A stretch of 45,148 nt of DNA from Bacillus sp. J37 (GTDB taxonomy: Bacteria; Bacillota; Bacilli; Bacillales; Bacillaceae), in the NCBI RefSeq assembly GCF_000518865.1, contig NZ_JAEK01000042.1, positions 1 through 45,148 on the forward strand, written 5' to 3'. This document shows positions 34,544-43,313 of the stretch, piece after piece (the stretch's first letter is position 1; the number at the start of each line of letters is the position of its first letter). Under the pieces are notes generated by a model, which saw only the letters and a list, made by a program, of their open reading frames with translations, was not told where the DNA came from and did not search any database. A program made the position numbers and the translations under genes.

Positions 34544-35030
34544 ATTTTTCCGGTTTTATGTAAGGAACTATTTCTGCAGTAGTACCTACTGATGCACCAC
34601 GAATAAACTCTTGATTTTCACTTTTAGTAATTTCTTTAGATATTGGTTGTGTACTGAGTTTTTCTAATTTTTCTAAAAGTCTATCTGTTAATGACTTTTC
34701 TAGAGAACCTCTGATAGAATGTAGAGTTGTTTCCATACTAATCAATGCTTTTTCTAACTCAATGGTATGTGGATTAAGTTTATATCTATATCTATTTCTC
34801 TTATATTCCTCATAGCTTTTGGCTTTACCCTTATCTTGAATTTGTTCAAGATTATTTGATTTAACTAGTGTACTTAAGTCCGCCAATAATTCTTCTTCAG
34901 TATAATTATCGAAATAAGGAAATTCCTTTAAGTAAACTAGTATCTCCGACGGCAAAACCAACGAAGAATAAGACATAGCAGCTAAAAACAAATAAAAAGA
35001 TAACTTAATGTGTAAGGTTCTCTTATCCAA
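34542..35030 (-). CDS. Truncated JetA-like protein (DUF2397, Wadjet type II) N-terminal fragment
   Basis: This 162-residue protein resembles the N-terminal winged-helix part of DUF2397/TIGR02677 proteins, the JetA subunit of type II Wadjet anti-plasmid systems. Matching blocks are EILVYLKEFPYFDNYTEEEL, DLSTLVKSNNLEQIQD, EEYKRNRYRYKL, and GSLEKSLTDRLLEKL. Full-length JetA is about three times longer, and no jetB, jetC or jetD lies nearby, so it is either a remnant or a re-used domain. It begins at a TTG without a clear ribosome-binding site and has terminators on both sides. The family assignment rests on memory of the pattern. Confidence 0.55.
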   Translation of the reverse strand: MDKRTLHIKLSFYLFLAAMSYSSLVLPSEILVYLKEFPYFDNYTEEELLADLSTLVKSNNLEQIQDKGKAKSYEEYKRNRYRYKLNPHTIELEKALISMETTLHSIRGSLEKSLTDRLLEKLEKLSTQPISKEITKSENQEFIRGASVGTTAEIVPYIKPEK

Positions 35031-35071
35031 GTTTCTTGGGAAGTCTCTTTGAAGAAAAATCAGATATAAGT

Positions 35072-35104
35072 AAAAACCACAAAGACTTTTTCTTTGTGGT
35101 TTTA
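35072..35104. terminator. Strong hairpin just upstream of the JetA-like gene
   Basis: AAAACCACAAAG (35073-35084) and CTTTGTGGTTTT (35092-35103) are perfect 12-bp arms flanked by A- and T-rich sequence on both sides. It lies about 42 bp before the start of the JetA-like gene, so that gene can hardly be read from upstream. Confidence 0.7.
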
Positions 35105-35237
35105 TTATTGTTAAAACAAAGGATTACTTTTTTGTTAGTACATCTGTAATTTTACGATGATACAGCTTATTCTCTCACATTTCCTTAACCATTCATAGAT
35201 AGTCATGCATATTCCAATCATACATATAAAGCCTTAG

Positions 35238-35498
35238 TTATCTATCATCTTTAGTTTTACCTTTAAATAATTTAACTATCAGAATAACAACGACAAAGAA
35301 AACAAAATAATCCAATAATAACCCTAGCGGCTCAAAACTAAATTGGAAGTCTCCGTAATAACCTAACCATTGGGCTGGAAAACCAAAGTATAAATAATTC
35401 CCTTCCTCTCGAATACCAATAATGGGAATGAAAGTAAAAATAATAGTCGCTAGTAGACTAAAAAGATATAGTGATTTTCTATCTTTTAATATGTTCAT
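35238..35498 (-). CDS. Small membrane protein of unknown function
   Basis: This 86-residue protein has two predicted transmembrane helices (about residues 10-28 and 58-80) around an aromatic loop YLYFGFPAQWLGYYG. It ends in a basic tail KLFKGKTKDDR. A GGAGAAA ribosome-binding site stands 6 bp before the ATG, which supports a real gene. I do not recognise a characterised family. It is divergent from the secreted protein gene. Confidence 0.65.
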   Translation of the reverse strand: MNILKDRKSLYLFSLLATIIFTFIPIIGIREEGNYLYFGFPAQWLGYYGDFQFSFEPLGLLLDYFVFFVVVILIVKLFKGKTKDDR

Positions 35499-35609
35499 AC
35501 ATTTCTCCTTTTTTAGTAGTAATTACTTATTTTTCCAAATTTGATATATTTCCAGTAGTTATAATGTTATTATACAAAATGTGGAAAATAAAAAAAGGAG
35601 GCAAAAGTA

Positions 35610-36278
35610 ATGAAAAAGCATGGGATTATATTAGGATTATCATTGGGACTAGTATTTGCTTCATCAACCAATGAGACTTTAGCCAGTGAAGTAGAGAGCA
35701 CAGTTGTCGAAGAACAAGTAGAAGCCATTGTAGAAGAAACAGGAGGTCTAGAAACAGTAGATGTTTCTTCCCTTCCGGAAGGCACTAAATTTATTAATTT
35801 TGATAGTGTAGAAGAGTTTGAACAAGCTTTAATAGAATCAAAGAAAACGGAAAACATTCAAAATGACTTAATTCCTGAAGAAACATTTGCACCACCAACT
35901 TTAGCAAACACATCAACAATATCTAAATTTAACATAATGGCAGCTGCTGCTACTACTTATAATGGTTCTGCAAGAATTAAATGGAGTCAGTACCATCCGT
36001 TAAAACCTGTATATGATGCACCTTTATGGATTGATTTTACCTATACATATACTAAATCTGGTACAACAAAGAAATTTACAAAAATTACTGGAGTTTCATC
36101 CCATAACGGAGGATACCCAGCAACTTGGCATCAAACATCAAAAACTACTAATTTTTACGACAGTAATAAAGGTGTAACAATTAAAGTTCAAGGCTACTTC
36201 TTGTTTGGTGTAAATATAGCTGGAACACCTATAGGTTTTAAGGACCCTGATACTTTTACTAAGAAATGGCATTTTTAA
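35610..36278 (+). CDS. Secreted protein of unknown function
   Basis: This 222-residue protein has a cleavable signal peptide: KKHG, a hydrophobic core ILGLSLGLVFASS, then a likely cleavage site near TLASE. An acidic low-complexity linker (about residues 27-85) follows, then a C-terminal domain of about 110 residues rich in Thr, Tyr and Trp (ARIKWSQYHP, WIDFTYTYTKSG, TKKWHF), which looks like a beta-sandwich. It has no cysteine. A perfect AGGAGG precedes the ATG. No family could be assigned. Extracellular release is inferred from the signal. Confidence 0.75.
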   Translation: MKKHGIILGLSLGLVFASSTNETLASEVESTVVEEQVEAIVEETGGLETVDVSSLPEGTKFINFDSVEEFEQALIESKKTENIQNDLIPEETFAPPTLANTSTISKFNIMAAAATTYNGSARIKWSQYHPLKPVYDAPLWIDFTYTYTKSGTTKKFTKITGVSSHNGGYPATWHQTSKTTNFYDSNKGVTIKVQGYFLFGVNIAGTPIGFKDPDTFTKKWHF

Positions 36279-36285
36279 GATTAGC

Positions 36286-36334
36286 AATATACAGTTATAG
36301 CCGCTTAAAACTCAAGTGGTTTTAACTGTATATT
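36286..36334 (+). terminator. Hairpin downstream of the secreted protein gene
   Basis: AATATACAGTTA and TAACTGTATATT form a perfect 12-bp outer stem with partial inner pairing. There is no strong T-run after it. It probably terminates or stabilises the transcript. Confidence 0.55.
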
Positions 36335-36707
36335 ACTTGAATACTGAAAACAATAAAGAACCAATAAATCAAATCGAATACTATGATATTACTTTTCATC
36401 TAAAAGGAATAAGGAAATAAGAAGTCAAAAACCTTCAAGTAAACTGGTTGATATCATAAAAGGTTAATCCCATTTTCTTCACATATTTATCCTTTATTTC
36501 ACTCCACTCCTACATTGTAAAAAAATATTGAACAATCAGCCAACAATTCTAAATATGATTGAAGCCACATAACAAAATCCTTTACCCCTTTTTTTCCAAC
36601 CCATTTCAATTCCTTTTAGTAAAACAGAGAATAATAAGAGATAGACTCTAGTTGATACGGAACCAATTAAAAGTTTAATTCAGAAAAATACTTACAAAAG
36701 CAAAAGA
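36335..36707. other. AT-rich stretch without gene
   Basis: No open frame with an initiation signal and no RNA motif were found. The composition is very AT-rich compared with flanking core genes, consistent with decayed accessory DNA. Confidence 0.5.
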
Positions 36708-36742
36708 AAAGAATCCCTATCTAAATGATTCAGGGATTCTTT
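36708..36742 (-). terminator. Terminator downstream of glmS
   Basis: AAAGAATCCCT (36708-36718) and AGGGATTCTTT (36732-36742) form an 11-bp stem, and TTTTC follows on the minus strand. It is 110 bp beyond the glmS stop. Confidence 0.7.
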
Positions 36743-36760
36743 CAAAATTCCATGCGATTT

Positions 36761-36820
36761 ACTATACAACTTTGTTGTGAACTATATAACTTTATTTGTC
36801 ACTATACAACTTTGTTTTAC
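36761..36820. repeat. Three tandem 20-bp repeats
   Basis: Units at 36761, 36781 and 36801 each begin ACTATA, then (C/T)AACTTT and TTTG-like ends, with exact 20-bp spacing. They lie between the glmS stop and its terminator, so they are probably transcribed into the 3' end of glmS mRNA. Confidence 0.75.
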
Positions 36821-36851
36821 CAAAACAACTATCATACTTTTGCTTTAAAAT

Positions 36852-38657
36852 TTATTCAACCGTCACACTCTTAGCTAAGTTACGAGGCTTATCTACGTCA
36901 CAACCACGGTGTAATGCTGCATAGTAAGAGATCAGTTGTAGCGGTACAACGGCAGCTAAAGGCGCTAATTCCTCATGAATGCTTGGAAGAACAAAACGAT
37001 CGTCTTCTTCTTCTAGACCCTTCATTGAGATAATACATGGATTAGCTCCCCGAGCCACTACTTCCTTCACATTACCACGAATGCTTAAGTTTACATGTTC
37101 TTGTGTTGCTAAAGCAATGATTGGTGTACCGTTCTCGATGAGAGCGATTGTACCGTGCTTCAACTCTCCACCTGCAAATCCTTCTGCTTGGATGTAGGAA
37201 ATTTCTTTTAGTTTTAATGCACCTTCAAGACCAACATAGTAATCAACAGAGCGTCCGATAAAGAATGCATTACGTGTTGTTGCAAAGAATTCTTTTGCGA
37301 TTGCTTCCATTTCTTCCTTTTGGTCACATAAAACTTCCATTGCATTTGCTACAATACCAAGTTCTTTTGTCAGGTCGAATTCTAAAGATTGACCTTTTGC
37401 TTCTGCTGCAACAGCTGCCAGGATCGATAAAACAGCTAATTGTGCTGTATATGCTTTTGTAGATGCAACAGCAATTTCAGGACCGGCATGCAATAATAGT
37501 GTATAATCCGCTTCACGAGATAGCGTAGATCCCGGAACATTCGTAATGGTTAATGCTTTATGACCAAGTTCTTTTATTTGAACTAATACTGAACGGCTGT
37601 CCGCTGTTTCTCCACTTTGTGAGATGAAAATAAAGAGTGGATTTGGCGATAAGAGTGGCATATTATATGAGAACTCACTTGCAATATGCACTTCAACAGG
37701 GATCTTCGCCCAATTTTCAATAAATTGTTTACCGATTAATCCTGCATGGTAGCTGGTACCTGCTGCAATGATATAAATACGGTCGGCGCTGTTAACTGCC
37801 TCGACGATATCGGCATCAACTGTAATACCACCATCCTCATTGCGGTATTTTGCAATGATTTTTCTTGTTACTAATGGTTGTTCATCAATCTCTTTCAACA
37901 TGTAGTGAGGATATGTGCCCTTTTCAATATCACTTGCATCAAGCTCAGCTTTGTAAGGAGCACGTTCAATTACATTACCTTTTAAATCTTTTATTGTAAC
38001 AGTTTCGCGTTCAACGAATACCATTTCTTTATCCATAATTTCCACGTATTGATCTGTCACTTGAAGCATTGCCATTGCATCTGAAGCAATTACATTAAAG
38101 CTTCCATCGCCTAAACCAACTAGAAGTGGACTTTTATTTTTCGCAACATAAATCATGTCAGGATTTTGCTCATCCAATAATGCTATTGCATATGAGCCTT
38201 TTAAGATTGATAACGTTTGACGGAACGCTTCCTCAACCTCTAATCCCTCTTTTACAAACTTTTCAATCACTTGAACAATGATTTCAGTATCTGTATCACT
38301 TTTTAATTGCACATCTTGCAAATGCTCACGTTTTAAAATTGCGTAGTTCTCAATTACACCATTGTGTACAAGTGTAAATCTTGATGAAGTACTTTGATGC
38401 GGGTGTGCATTCACTTGGCTAGGTACACCATGAGTTGCCCATCTAGTATGCCCAATACCAGTTGAAGCCTCAACCTTTTCATCTACAATTTCACGTAATT
38501 TTGCAATACGTCCTTTTTCTTTAAAAATGTGAACCCCATCTGGATTCATTGCAGCGATTCCTGCAGAGTCATATCCACGATACTCTAATTTTTCAAGACC
38601 CTTTAATAAAATTTCCTTTGAGTCATTGTTTCCAATATAACCTACGATTCCGCACAT
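36852..38657 (-). CDS. glmS: Glutamine-fructose-6-phosphate aminotransferase (isomerizing)
   Basis: This 601-residue enzyme makes glucosamine 6-phosphate, the first step to UDP-GlcNAc. The N-terminal glutaminase domain starts MCGIVGYIG, with Cys2 as nucleophile, and contains RGYDSAGIA and GHTRWATHG. Two SIS isomerase domains follow ([10 protein letters not shown] and the C-terminal [13 protein letters not shown]). The open frame extends 14 codons upstream, but the catalytic Cys must be residue 2; GGGAGG supports the ATG at 38657. The leader contains a glmS ribozyme and an inserted repeat. Confidence 0.98.
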   Translation of the reverse strand: MCGIVGYIGNNDSKEILLKGLEKLEYRGYDSAGIAAMNPDGVHIFKEKGRIAKLREIVDEKVEASTGIGHTRWATHGVPSQVNAHPHQSTSSRFTLVHNGVIENYAILKREHLQDVQLKSDTDTEIIVQVIEKFVKEGLEVEEAFRQTLSILKGSYAIALLDEQNPDMIYVAKNKSPLLVGLGDGSFNVIASDAMAMLQVTDQYVEIMDKEMVFVERETVTIKDLKGNVIERAPYKAELDASDIEKGTYPHYMLKEIDEQPLVTRKIIAKYRNEDGGITVDADIVEAVNSADRIYIIAAGTSYHAGLIGKQFIENWAKIPVEVHIASEFSYNMPLLSPNPLFIFISQSGETADSRSVLVQIKELGHKALTITNVPGSTLSREADYTLLLHAGPEIAVASTKAYTAQLAVLSILAAVAAEAKGQSLEFDLTKELGIVANAMEVLCDQKEEMEAIAKEFFATTRNAFFIGRSVDYYVGLEGALKLKEISYIQAEGFAGGELKHGTIALIENGTPIIALATQEHVNLSIRGNVKEVVARGANPCIISMKGLEEEDDRFVLPSIHEELAPLAAVVPLQLISYYAALHRGCDVDKPRNLAKSVTVE

Positions 38658-38674
38658 GTTTTTTTCCTCCCATA

Positions 38675-38735
38675 GTGTGAAACCAGGGACAGGAGCCAAT
38701 TTTTTTAAAATGGAGACATCACTGTCCCCTCACAC
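38675..38735. repeat. 61-bp inverted repeat element in the glmS leader
   Basis: The arms GTGTGA-AACCA-GGGACAG and CTGTCCC-C-TCACAC are complementary at both ends of the element. It is located 2-3 bp upstream of the glmS Shine-Dalgarno sequence and downstream of the ribozyme. CACATGTTTTT occurs at both flanks (38653 and 38733), as a target-site duplication might look. Similar GGGACAG-type palindromic repeats are known from Bacillus genomes in general. Confidence 0.65.
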
Positions 38736-38777
38736 ATGTTTTTATTTTTTTGGAAGGCTATACTTTTCCCTTTGTTC

Positions 38778-38915
38778 AAAAAGTTACCTCTTTGGTTTAA
38801 GGAAAAGCTTACGGCTGTAACCATACCAGCCGGGAGGCATCCGCCGAAATTTCGATAACCTCCATCCTCGTCAACTAAGCTGTTATACGTTCACGCTTAG
38901 TTCAGGCGCTTTAGG
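38778..38915 (-). ncRNA. glmS ribozyme (glucosamine-6-phosphate riboswitch)
   Basis: The minus strand carries the hallmark elements in order: AGCGCC at the cleavage site, CTGAACTAAGCG, ACAGCTTAGTTGACGAGG, ATGGAGGTTATCG, GGCGGATGCCTCCCGGCTGG, and the 3' stem CAAAGAGGTAACTTTT. Cleavage is expected between the A at 38910 and the G at 38909. Binding of GlcN6P triggers self-cleavage, and the 5'-hydroxyl mRNA is then degraded, lowering GlmS. The 5' leader before the cleavage site is about 60 nt, judged from the promoter. Confidence 0.96.
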
Positions 38916-38975
38916 TGAATACAAATAAATCTCCTATTACTCCTTCCTGTTAGTATAAGTAAAACAACAAAATTA

Positions 38976-39005
38976 ATGATACAACAGAAGAAAATAAATC
39001 GTCAA
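38976..39005 (-). promoter_or_regulatory. Candidate sigma-A promoter of glmS
   Basis: On the minus strand TTGACG (39000-39005) and TATCAT (38976-38981) are 18 bp apart, about 65 bp before the ribozyme cleavage site. Confidence 0.7.
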
Positions 39006-39103
39006 TCAATTTTTACCATACTTAGTGTTTAAAATTGATCGACATACCTTATTTATATGTTTTTTAAGCTATTATGTTAACAACGACCATCCTTAATAAA
39101 ATG

Positions 39104-39127
39104 AAAAAAGACGGGGTTAACCCGCCT
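39104..39127 (-). terminator. Terminator of the cdaA-cdaR-glmM operon
   Basis: On the minus strand AGGCGGG pairs with CCCGTCT (one G-U) around TTAAC, followed by TTTTTT. It starts 2 bp after the glmM stop. Confidence 0.85.
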
Positions 39128-39128
39128 C

Positions 39129-40475
39129 TTAATCTAATCCCATTTCTTCCTTAACAACTGCTACAATTCGTTCCACATAATCACGGCATTGCTCCTCTGT
39201 CGGCGCTTCAGCCATAACACGTACCAGCGGCTCTGTACCAGAAGGGCGAACTAAAATACGTCCGTTTCCACCCATCTCTTTTTCAACCTCAGAGATTATT
39301 TCACTTACTTTTTCATTTTCTGTTACTTTGTACTTATCTGTTACCTTTACATTAATAAGTAATTGTGGATATTTTTTCATTTCATTTGCAAGCTCTGACA
39401 ATTTCTTACCAGTTAACTTCATGATATTAACTAATTGCAAACCGCTTAATAGACCATCACCTGTAGTATTATAATCTAAAAAGATTATATGACCTGATTG
39501 CTCTCCACCTAAATTATAGTCATTATTTTTCATTTCTTCCACTACATAACGGTCACCGACTGCTGTTGGAATACTTTTAATATCCTGCTCTTCAAGTGCT
39601 TTATAGAAACCTAAATTACTCATTACAGTTGAAACAACTGTGCTTTTCTTTAATCGTCCTTCGCTATTCAGATGCTTTGCACATATGTACATAATTTGAT
39701 CTCCGTCAACGATATCTCCATTTTCATCTACCGCGATAAGACGATCACCATCTCCATCAAATGCCAGTCCAATGTCGGCATTTTTCTCCTTTAAGAAGGC
39801 AGCTAACGCTTCCGGATGTGTAGATCCCACGCCTTCATTTATGTTTAATCCATTAGGAGAAGTTCCCATTGTTGAAACATCTGCGTCTAAGTCAGCAAAT
39901 AGATGTGTAGCAAGTGAAGACGTTGCACCATGGGCACAGTCTAATGCAACATGGATACCAGTAAAGTCTTCATCCACTGTTTGCTTTAGGAATTGCAGGT
40001 ACTTTTGACCACCTTCAAAGTAATCATTAACTTGTCCTAACTCTTTTCCTACAGGTCTTGGTAATGTATCTTGTTCTTCGTCCATTAGACGCTCAATTTC
40101 AAGCTCTTGCTCATCAGATAATTTGAATCCATCTGGACCGAAATACTTAATTCCATTATCTTCGACTGGATTGTGAGACGCAGAGATCATCACACCGGCC
40201 TCAGCTCCCAGTGCTTTCGTTAGAAAAGCAACACCCGGCGTTGAGATTACACCCAAACGCATGACCTCGGCCCCAATTGATAATAACCCCGCCACTAAAG
40301 CACCTTCAAGCATATGACCTGAAATACGAGTATCACGACCTATTAGGACTTTTGGTCTTTCTTTATCCTTAGTTAAAACATACCCGCCAAATCGCCCGAT
40401 TTTAAAGGCCAACTCCGGTGTTAATTCACTATTGGCAACTCCTCGTACTCCATCTGTACCAAAATACTTTCCCAT
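39129..40475 (-). CDS. glmM: Phosphoglucosamine mutase
   Basis: This 448-residue enzyme converts GlcN-6-P to GlcN-1-P. The phosphoserine is Ser100 in ISASHNP, the magnesium site is FDGDGDR, and the substrate loops are GGEQSGHI and [11 protein letters not shown]. It starts 26 bp after cdaR and belongs to the conserved cdaA-cdaR-glmM operon. In Bacillus GlmM binds CdaA and inhibits cyclic di-AMP synthesis, so the operon couples cell-wall precursors to c-di-AMP. Confidence 0.98.
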   Translation of the reverse strand: MGKYFGTDGVRGVANSELTPELAFKIGRFGGYVLTKDKERPKVLIGRDTRISGHMLEGALVAGLLSIGAEVMRLGVISTPGVAFLTKALGAEAGVMISASHNPVEDNGIKYFGPDGFKLSDEQELEIERLMDEEQDTLPRPVGKELGQVNDYFEGGQKYLQFLKQTVDEDFTGIHVALDCAHGATSSLATHLFADLDADVSTMGTSPNGLNINEGVGSTHPEALAAFLKEKNADIGLAFDGDGDRLIAVDENGDIVDGDQIMYICAKHLNSEGRLKKSTVVSTVMSNLGFYKALEEQDIKSIPTAVGDRYVVEEMKNNDYNLGGEQSGHIIFLDYNTTGDGLLSGLQLVNIMKLTGKKLSELANEMKKYPQLLINVKVTDKYKVTENEKVSEIISEVEKEMGGNGRILVRPSGTEPLVRVMAEAPTEEQCRDYVERIVAVVKEEMGLD

Positions 40476-40501
40476 TGGTTTCGCTCCTTTATTTTATCTG
40501 C

Positions 40502-41752
40502 CTAGGAGGCAGATGAAATTCTCACTTTTACTTTTTCCTGCTCTAATGACCAAGTAATATTTTGTGGACTATTTACTTGAACTTGTACTTCATGTTCTCC
40601 ATCACTTAAGTTGGAAAGGTTTATATATAACTCGATATCCGCAGAATTAATTTCGTTTATTACACTTGGAGCACCATAGATTTTAATATCCAATTCTCCA
40701 ATATCAGGATCTAGAAAGTCAAACACCTTTCCTTCTGCCATTCCGACCTCCTCAATTTTCTTATCCGAGAAGGATTTCTCTTGTTGTTCATCTACATCTA
40801 TTTCAATTTTCACCGTTTCTGGACTAATCTTTTCAATTCCTTCCGGTAGAGGAACATCAACTTCTAGCACGGTATCTTTTTCAATTTCGGATAAATCCAC
40901 CTTTACCCCATCTATAAAATCATAATTTTCCAGCACATCTAGTGGTCCATATGCTGTAATTTCCTTCGGATCAGTTTCCATACTTAAAATGCTAAGCCCC
41001 TTTTTAAGTTCTCCTTCCCGTACAACTTTAAAAGGTAAAACCTTACTTGGACTCTTTACAGGAACTGTAACGTCGACTACAGACGGTTCCACCTCGACAG
41101 GTAATATATTGCCGTCACTATCATAGATGGTAATTCTGGATTCCTTATTTATTGTCTCTTTTGCACCTTCTAAATTAATGGTCGCTTGAACCTTTGATAT
41201 ACGGTCAATAATTTCTTTTGATGCAGTAACACGGACACTATTTGGACTAACAATTGGTTGATCAGGTGAATAACCCTCTTCTAATTTATCTTCATTTATA
41301 TATTCCACTTCAACCGGAAAATCCTTTGATATCTTTTCTTCAATTGAAACTGTAATGACTGAAGGACTTATCTTTGCTTTTAAATCACTGGATAAATTTT
41401 TAATTTTTAAATTCACCCGATGTGAACCGATTGATAAATTAGTTAACTCTGCATAAACTTCAAAGTCTTTTTGCTGTCTCGCCTTTAGCAATGTACCAGT
41501 TGGACCTTCTAAAGTAACATTTACGGTTTCCGGTACCCCGGTTACCACTAGATCTTCTTCATCAAAGTATGTAACAACCGGTATATCTGTAACTACTGCT
41601 GTCTCTAGTGAAGAAGAAGTTGAAGTATTTAATGGTGATGTCGATTTATTTGCCTGAGTACCTGATTCAATATTTACAGATGCATAAAGCATTAAAGCTA
41701 AGAACAGGGCGATCACTCTCATAACCCAGTGATTATTCATCAACTTATCCAT
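40502..41752 (-). CDS. cdaR: CdaR (YbbR), regulator of diadenylate cyclase
   Basis: This 416-residue protein has an N-terminal transmembrane anchor (VIALFLALMLYASVNIES) and four extracytoplasmic YbbR repeats, e.g. VPETVNVTLEGPTG and SPNSVRVTASKEIID. It binds and modulates CdaA at the membrane. The gene overlaps the end of cdaA by 8 bp and is followed by glmM. The size is slightly smaller than the B. subtilis protein. Confidence 0.95.
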   Translation of the reverse strand: MDKLMNNHWVMRVIALFLALMLYASVNIESGTQANKSTSPLNTSTSSSLETAVVTDIPVVTYFDEEDLVVTGVPETVNVTLEGPTGTLLKARQQKDFEVYAELTNLSIGSHRVNLKIKNLSSDLKAKISPSVITVSIEEKISKDFPVEVEYINEDKLEEGYSPDQPIVSPNSVRVTASKEIIDRISKVQATINLEGAKETINKESRITIYDSDGNILPVEVEPSVVDVTVPVKSPSKVLPFKVVREGELKKGLSILSMETDPKEITAYGPLDVLENYDFIDGVKVDLSEIEKDTVLEVDVPLPEGIEKISPETVKIEIDVDEQQEKSFSDKKIEEVGMAEGKVFDFLDPDIGELDIKIYGAPSVINEINSADIELYINLSNLSDGEHEVQVQVNSPQNITWSLEQEKVKVRISSAS

Positions 41753-42584
41753 CTTTTTTCCCCCTCCATTGCCAACGGTTTGAGGAAACAGCTTTCGTTT
41801 GCGTATAAAGTTCTTTTTGGAGAATATCCCTCAGCTCATCTTGAGATAAGTTCCGATGTAATTCACCATTTCTGGCAACAGACACATTGCCTGTTTCTTC
41901 CGAGACGATAATTGTTAAGCTGTCTGTTACTTCACTAATTCCTAATGCTGCTCTATGTCTTGTTCCTAGTTCTTTAGAAATAAAAGGACTCTCTGATAAG
42001 GGTAGATAACATGCAGCAGCTGCTACTTGGTTTTTCTGTATAATAACCGCACCATCATGTAGTGGTGTATTAGGAATAAACAGGTTTATTAAGAGTTCGG
42101 AAGATATTCTTGAATTTAATGAAATTCCTGTTTCAATATAGTCGCTCATACCCGTTTCTTTTTCAATTGACATTAATGCACCAATACGCCTTTTTGCCAT
42201 ATAATCTGTTGCTTTTACAATTGCTTCTACGGTGACTTCAGGATCTTCTTCTCCCGGCAAGCCACTTCTAGAAAACAATCGACCTCTTCCCAGCTGCTCC
42301 AAAGCTCTGCGTAGCTCTGGTTGGAAAATGATAATAATTGCTAAGAATCCCCATGTTAAAGCTTGGTCCATCAACCATTGTAATGTACTTAAACCAAGAT
42401 ATTGACTTAACATACGGACGACAATAATAACCGTTATCCCTTTTAACAACTGAACAGCTTTTGTTCCCCTTACAACCATAATTAATTTATAAATAACGTA
42501 CCATACAAGGAGAATATCAATAGCTATACCGAGGTAATGCAATATTGGTATGTCATTCAATATTGGTAAAACCTCATACCCCAT
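41745..42584 (-). CDS. cdaA: CdaA, membrane diadenylate cyclase
   Basis: This 279-residue enzyme has three N-terminal transmembrane helices (within residues 13-88) and a C-terminal DAC domain with the catalytic DGA (177-179) and RHR (209-211) motifs. It makes cyclic di-AMP, an essential second messenger for potassium and cell-wall homeostasis. It is the first gene of the operon with cdaR and glmM; GGAGG stands upstream of the ATG. Confidence 0.97.
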   Translation of the reverse strand: MGYEVLPILNDIPILHYLGIAIDILLVWYVIYKLIMVVRGTKAVQLLKGITVIIVVRMLSQYLGLSTLQWLMDQALTWGFLAIIIIFQPELRRALEQLGRGRLFSRSGLPGEEDPEVTVEAIVKATDYMAKRRIGALMSIEKETGMSDYIETGISLNSRISSELLINLFIPNTPLHDGAVIIQKNQVAAAACYLPLSESPFISKELGTRHRAALGISEVTDSLTIIVSEETGNVSVARNGELHRNLSQDELRDILQKELYTQTKAVSSNRWQWRGKKDG

Positions 42585-42639
42585 TCACTTGTCCTCCATG
42601 AGTTAGCTTTATTCTTTATTACTTTTAGACAACGATCCC

Positions 42640-42669
42640 ATTATATCATTTTATATAGATGTATGTAAA
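42640..42669 (-). promoter_or_regulatory. Candidate sigma-A promoter of cdaA
   Basis: On the minus strand TTTACA (42664-42669) and TATAAT (42640-42645) are 18 bp apart. The -35 box overlaps the T-run of the preceding terminator. Confidence 0.65.
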
Positions 42670-42693
42670 AAGGCCACCATAACGATGACCCTT
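42667..42693 (-). terminator. Terminator of sigW-rsiW
   Basis: On the minus strand AAGGGTCA pairs with TGGCCTTT, with two G-U pairs, followed by a T-run. It lies just after the rsiW stop. Confidence 0.6.
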
Positions 42694-42696
42694 CCG

Positions 42697-43299
42697 TTAA
42701 CTTACTACGTCCTTGGATATCCTTTTAACGTGATACCATAACCATTCAAATAATTCATCAACTTCTTCAATATCTCCGGTTACATTTCCGGCAGATGCCA
42801 TATATTGCTCTCCATTAATAACCGTTACATTACCTTCAATAGTACCCTCTATTTCCAAGGTTCCATTTTTGACAACAACATCACCTTTTACAACTTCATC
42901 TTTTGGCACGATGACTTTACTATTTTCAACAACAAGATTTTTCTGTGTTGAAACGCTGAAGTGTTGATCCTCATTCCATGCAGAGAATAAGCTACCTACC
43001 ATCAGAAGGATAAATAGGGATGCAGCAGTTAAAAGCGGATGCCCTTTAAACCAGCGATTCCATGATACAGTTCTTTTTTCTTTGGGAAGGCTGTTCATAA
43101 CTCCTTCAGTAAAGTTTAATGGAGCTTCTATATGTGACGTACTCTGAACAAAAGCTACTGCTTTCTCAAGTTCATGAAAATGCTGATAACAATCTTCACA
43201 GCTGTGAAGATGTTCTTTTACAACTTTTTCTTCAGCAGATGTTAGTTCATGATCTAAATATTTATGCAAAAGTTGTACATATTCTGAAGAACAGCTCAT
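42697..43299 (-). CDS. rsiW: RsiW, membrane-bound anti-sigma-W factor
   Basis: This 200-residue protein has a cytoplasmic zinc anti-sigma domain with His30, Cys34 and Cys37 (HLHSCEDC) and a transmembrane segment at about residues 88-108 (LLTAASLFILLMVGSLF). The extracytoplasmic part is the sensor cut first by PrsW and then by RasP in B. subtilis, which releases SigW on envelope stress. It begins 14 bp after sigW, as the usual pair. Confidence 0.96.
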   Translation of the reverse strand: MSCSSEYVQLLHKYLDHELTSAEEKVVKEHLHSCEDCYQHFHELEKAVAFVQSTSHIEAPLNFTEGVMNSLPKEKRTVSWNRWFKGHPLLTAASLFILLMVGSLFSAWNEDQHFSVSTQKNLVVENSKVIVPKDEVVKGDVVVKNGTLEIEGTIEGNVTVINGEQYMASAGNVTGDIEEVDELFEWLWYHVKRISKDVVS

Positions 43300-43313
43300 C
43301 TTTATTCACCTCT

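Noticed and set aside
36761-36820. CRISPR-like array
   Set aside because: The three units are directly adjacent with 20-bp period and no spacers, and there are no cas genes.
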